DNA of 14,345 nt from Methanobacteriota archaeon (GTDB taxonomy: Archaea > Thermoplasmatota > Poseidoniia > Poseidoniales > Poseidoniaceae): contig NZXL01000073.1 in the NCBI GenBank assembly GCA_002697705.1, forward strand, positions 17,634 to 31,978. The letters run 5' to 3'. The translations under genes and the position numbers were made by a program. This document shows, piece by piece, positions 12,184 through 14,345 of this stretch (positions are counted from its first letter, which is position 1; each line of letters begins with the position of its first letter). The notes under the pieces were generated by a model. The model worked only from the letters and a program-made list of their open reading frames with translations, did not search any database and was not told the origin of the DNA.

Positions 12184-14345
12184 ATGTCAAATATACCCGT
12201 AAGACCATCTAGGCAAAATGTAATTTCCGCATCATCATTGTCACCAGGCACACTAATGCAAGGTTCGGTTGCAACCCATTCTTTAACGATGGTTTCTCCA
12301 GGACCTGCTCCATCAAATGCTGTTGTAAATCCTCTGCAAAAGTTTGCTCAATTGATATTGTATGGAATCGCAATGGTTGCGATATGGGGTGGAATCTTAG
12401 CAATTGCTTTTTCAGATAACTCAACAAACTTAAATTTCTTAATTCTTGGAATTGGTGGAATTGTTTCTTCAATCATGGCTATTGCATTAGTGGAATGGCA
12501 ACGTAGACGGGGTGGAGATGAATTACACAGCGTACACGATTACCTCATAGGAATAGGATTTTTCTTCTCTGCGGTCGGTGTTCTTTGGGGCTCAAGATGG
12601 CTGATTGGATTTGCTGCTTCTAATGATGTAACTTGGTTAATTAATGACGCAGTACCATATGCTGATGCCGATTGGTATCCATCAGCCAACGCTATTTATG
12701 TTCAATTGGTTGCATGTTTACTATTGATAATGGGTCAAGTTTGGTATCTTGGCCGACTAAAGGGGCAAACAACCTTCGGCTGGTCAGTTGCTACATTCAC
12801 ACCTCTTGTCTTGGCATTGATTGGTTTTGGCCCTTGGATGCGCTGGTCAGGTGATATAGTTTCATGGGAGTTAGGAATTTCTATTATTTCATTATCGGCC
12901 TTTGCAATGTTACTATCTTTGCGGTCAAATAGCGGCATGATTTTTGCTATTGTCGCGGTAAGTTGCGGAATGATTCCAATATTGTATGAGTTTCAGAACA
13001 ATCCCGTAGATGATTCGGGATTGGGTGGCGCTCTATCCTTGATGGTCTTCATCATTATAGTACAAGGCTGGCTTGCTGCTGATGGAAGATTGAGGCAAGA
13101 CCTAATGCAGGGAACTTCTATTTTCCTTGTTGGAGAAGTCCTCATAGCGATGTATTTTGCAAGAGCAGAGGAATTAAATTTGATACTAGGACCATTTAGA
13201 ATTGATGATTATGGCGAGATTTCAACAATCTTAACCCTCCAAGTTTTACTATGGTTGACGGTTTTAGTCGCCTATTTCCCAGCAACTTTGAAAAGAAGAA
13301 TTCCATATATGCCAATAGGTTTAGCGGGATCTTTATTCTTAATCACTCCTCAAGCAAGTATCATACCTTGGATTCTAACAATTATCATGTTGCCATATTT
13401 GGTGATAATCTCCAAGGTTACAAGAAAATGGGTTGCTAATTGTACAATTATCGCTGCAGGGGCCTCATTTTTCTTGCAAAGTTATCTAAATGGTAACGGA
13501 TTTTATTATGATAATTTTGATTCATTATTGATTATAGCTTTACTTGTAACAGGAGAGATGGGCCGGCTCAAAGGTAAAATTGATGATTTTGCTCATTTCT
13601 CTCTATTAGGTCTGTTAGTATTATCTTCGCCAGTCTTATTTGGCAGTGGAGCGATAATACCTTGGGCCATTGTAATCTATACGATTTCAACCTCATATCT
13701 TATGCTAGACCAAGTCCAAAAGAATCCAGATGAACAATCTTCTATAGGCGCAACATCAGCGCTTTTCACATCGATGTTATTGTCTGTAGTACTGTCTTAT
13801 GCAGGTAGATTAGAAGTGCCTCTACCTGAATCGATAATGGATTCCTTATCTGGATTTAATATTACTTTAGCAGTTGTAGGAATAATGGTTTACCTCAGTA
13901 TGATGAAATTTAAAGAAACAGAACTGGACATGGGATATCTAATCAATATGGGTAATTCCAATAGAAAGAAGTTAGTTCCAGTATTTGATGTCCAAACCGG
14001 CAATTGGGTCATACCTCAAGAAAAGGAAAACGAGGAGCCTGAAGAGATTAAAGGTTGGGGCCCTCTTAGTAGAGTGAGTTTGATTGGACCATTGATGCTA
14101 TTCAGCATTGCAGTATCTTCTATCGAAGCAAAGAGCATTGCATTAGATATTCAATGGATAGTTTTGATGTTACTTCCAATTGGAATAATCATCAAAGAGG
14201 TATTAGAAGAAAAAGAGGCCTCATCTATTGGCCGAATGATTGCTATTTGGTTGATGGTTATTGTCGCATCACCAGTATCGTTGAAACTCAATTTTGCTGC
14301 ATCACAAGTAGATACTCTGATCATAAATGGAATATTATTTGACCT
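12184..14345 (+). CDS. Large polytopic membrane protein, function unknown (cut by window edge)
   Basis: An open frame of 720 codons starts at the ATG (MSNIPVRPSRQ) and runs off the right edge with no stop. A Ser/Pro-rich soluble start of about 50 residues is followed by many hydrophobic segments, roughly 16-18 by eye, with short loops. One longer charged loop (about residues 589-630, containing KENEEPEEIKGWG) separates the last segments. Several loops hold Asp/Glu-rich turns, but I see no transporter, glycosyltransferase or polymerase motif. Large multi-helix proteins of unknown function are common in this kind of archaeon. No Shine-Dalgarno sequence precedes the ATG, so it may be leaderless. 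The frame is intact throughout, so this is not a pseudogene in what is visible. Confidence 0.75.
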   Translation, partial: MSNIPVRPSRQNVISASSLSPGTLMQGSVATHSLTMVSPGPAPSNAVVNPLQKFAQLILYGIAMVAIWGGILAIAFSDNSTNLNFLILGIGGIVSSIMAIALVEWQRRRGGDELHSVHDYLIGIGFFFSAVGVLWGSRWLIGFAASNDVTWLINDAVPYADADWYPSANAIYVQLVACLLLIMGQVWYLGRLKGQTTFGWSVATFTPLVLALIGFGPWMRWSGDIVSWELGISIISLSAFAMLLSLRSNSGMIFAIVAVSCGMIPILYEFQNNPVDDSGLGGALSLMVFIIIVQGWLAADGRLRQDLMQGTSIFLVGEVLIAMYFARAEELNLILGPFRIDDYGEISTILTLQVLLWLTVLVAYFPATLKRRIPYMPIGLAGSLFLITPQASIIPWILTIIMLPYLVIISKVTRKWVANCTIIAAGASFFLQSYLNGNGFYYDNFDSLLIIALLVTGEMGRLKGKIDDFAHFSLLGLLVLSSPVLFGSGAIIPWAIVIYTISTSYLMLDQVQKNPDEQSSIGATSALFTSMLLSVVLSYAGRLEVPLPESIMDSLSGFNITLAVVGIMVYLSMMKFKETELDMGYLINMGNSNRKKLVPVFDVQTGNWVIPQEKENEEPEEIKGWGPLSRVSLIGPLMLFSIAVSSIEAKSIALDIQWIVLMLLPIGIIIKEVLEEKEASSIGRMIAIWLMVIVASPVSLKLNFAASQVDTLIINGILFD

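Noticed and set aside
12209-12472. Minus-strand frame at the start of the polytopic membrane protein gene
   Set aside because: The plus-strand frame continues uninterrupted for 720 codons with clear membrane-helix periodicity; the minus frame is low-complexity by comparison.

Overview
The window looks like chromosomal DNA from a moderately AT-rich archaeon, most likely a marine planktonic euryarchaeon of the Marine Group II / Poseidoniia type. This is inferred from gene content, not from a marker tree. The evidence is a FEN-1 flap endonuclease with the archaeal/eukaryotic N-terminus, an archaeal-type THUMP tRNA G10 methyltransferase, a tRNA-Arg(TCG), archaeal TATA-like boxes placed for leaderless or short-leader transcripts, few Shine-Dalgarno sites, and several large secreted or membrane proteins. 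I see no insertion sequence, integrase, phage gene, CRISPR array or rRNA.

Layout. Bases 1-1796 hold information-processing and housekeeping genes: the 5' end of fen (minus strand, cut by the window edge), divergent from trmG10 (plus), which overlaps tail-to-tail with a YkgJ-type cysteine-cluster protein (minus). A tRNA-Arg(TCG) follows at 1908-1984, then a structured AT/GC-mixed spacer and a 367-residue secreted lipoprotein (2156-3259). A 200-base convergent spacer with competing hairpins separates it from a small two-helix membrane protein (minus).

The centre (3991-7998) is one gene for a 1335-residue cell-surface protein: N-terminal membrane anchor or signal, five tandem Ig-like repeats, a TCAF-like (TRPM8 channel-associated factor) glutamine-amidotransferase-like domain, a complete peptidase M60 gluzincin domain, and a C-terminal fibronectin type III-like domain. 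The core resembles animal TCAF/FAM115 proteins over both of their domain types. It is the most interesting object here.

From 9594 down to 8040 on the minus strand lies a probable three-gene operon: a zinc-ribbon membrane protein with a Gln-rich linker, a small membrane protein, and a GNAT acetyltransferase. It shares a palindromic TATA-like element with a divergent pair on the plus strand: an overlooked 36-residue single-helix protein (9636-9746) and a 391-residue protein of unknown function with two C-terminal membrane helices. The latter abuts, stop to stop, an MscS-family mechanosensitive channel (minus). The right end is filled by a polytopic membrane protein (12184 to beyond the edge), open for 720 codons.

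Functionally the right two thirds is dominated by envelope functions: a surface protease, lipoprotein, osmotic-release channel and several membrane proteins of unknown role. No single pathway links them by sequence alone.
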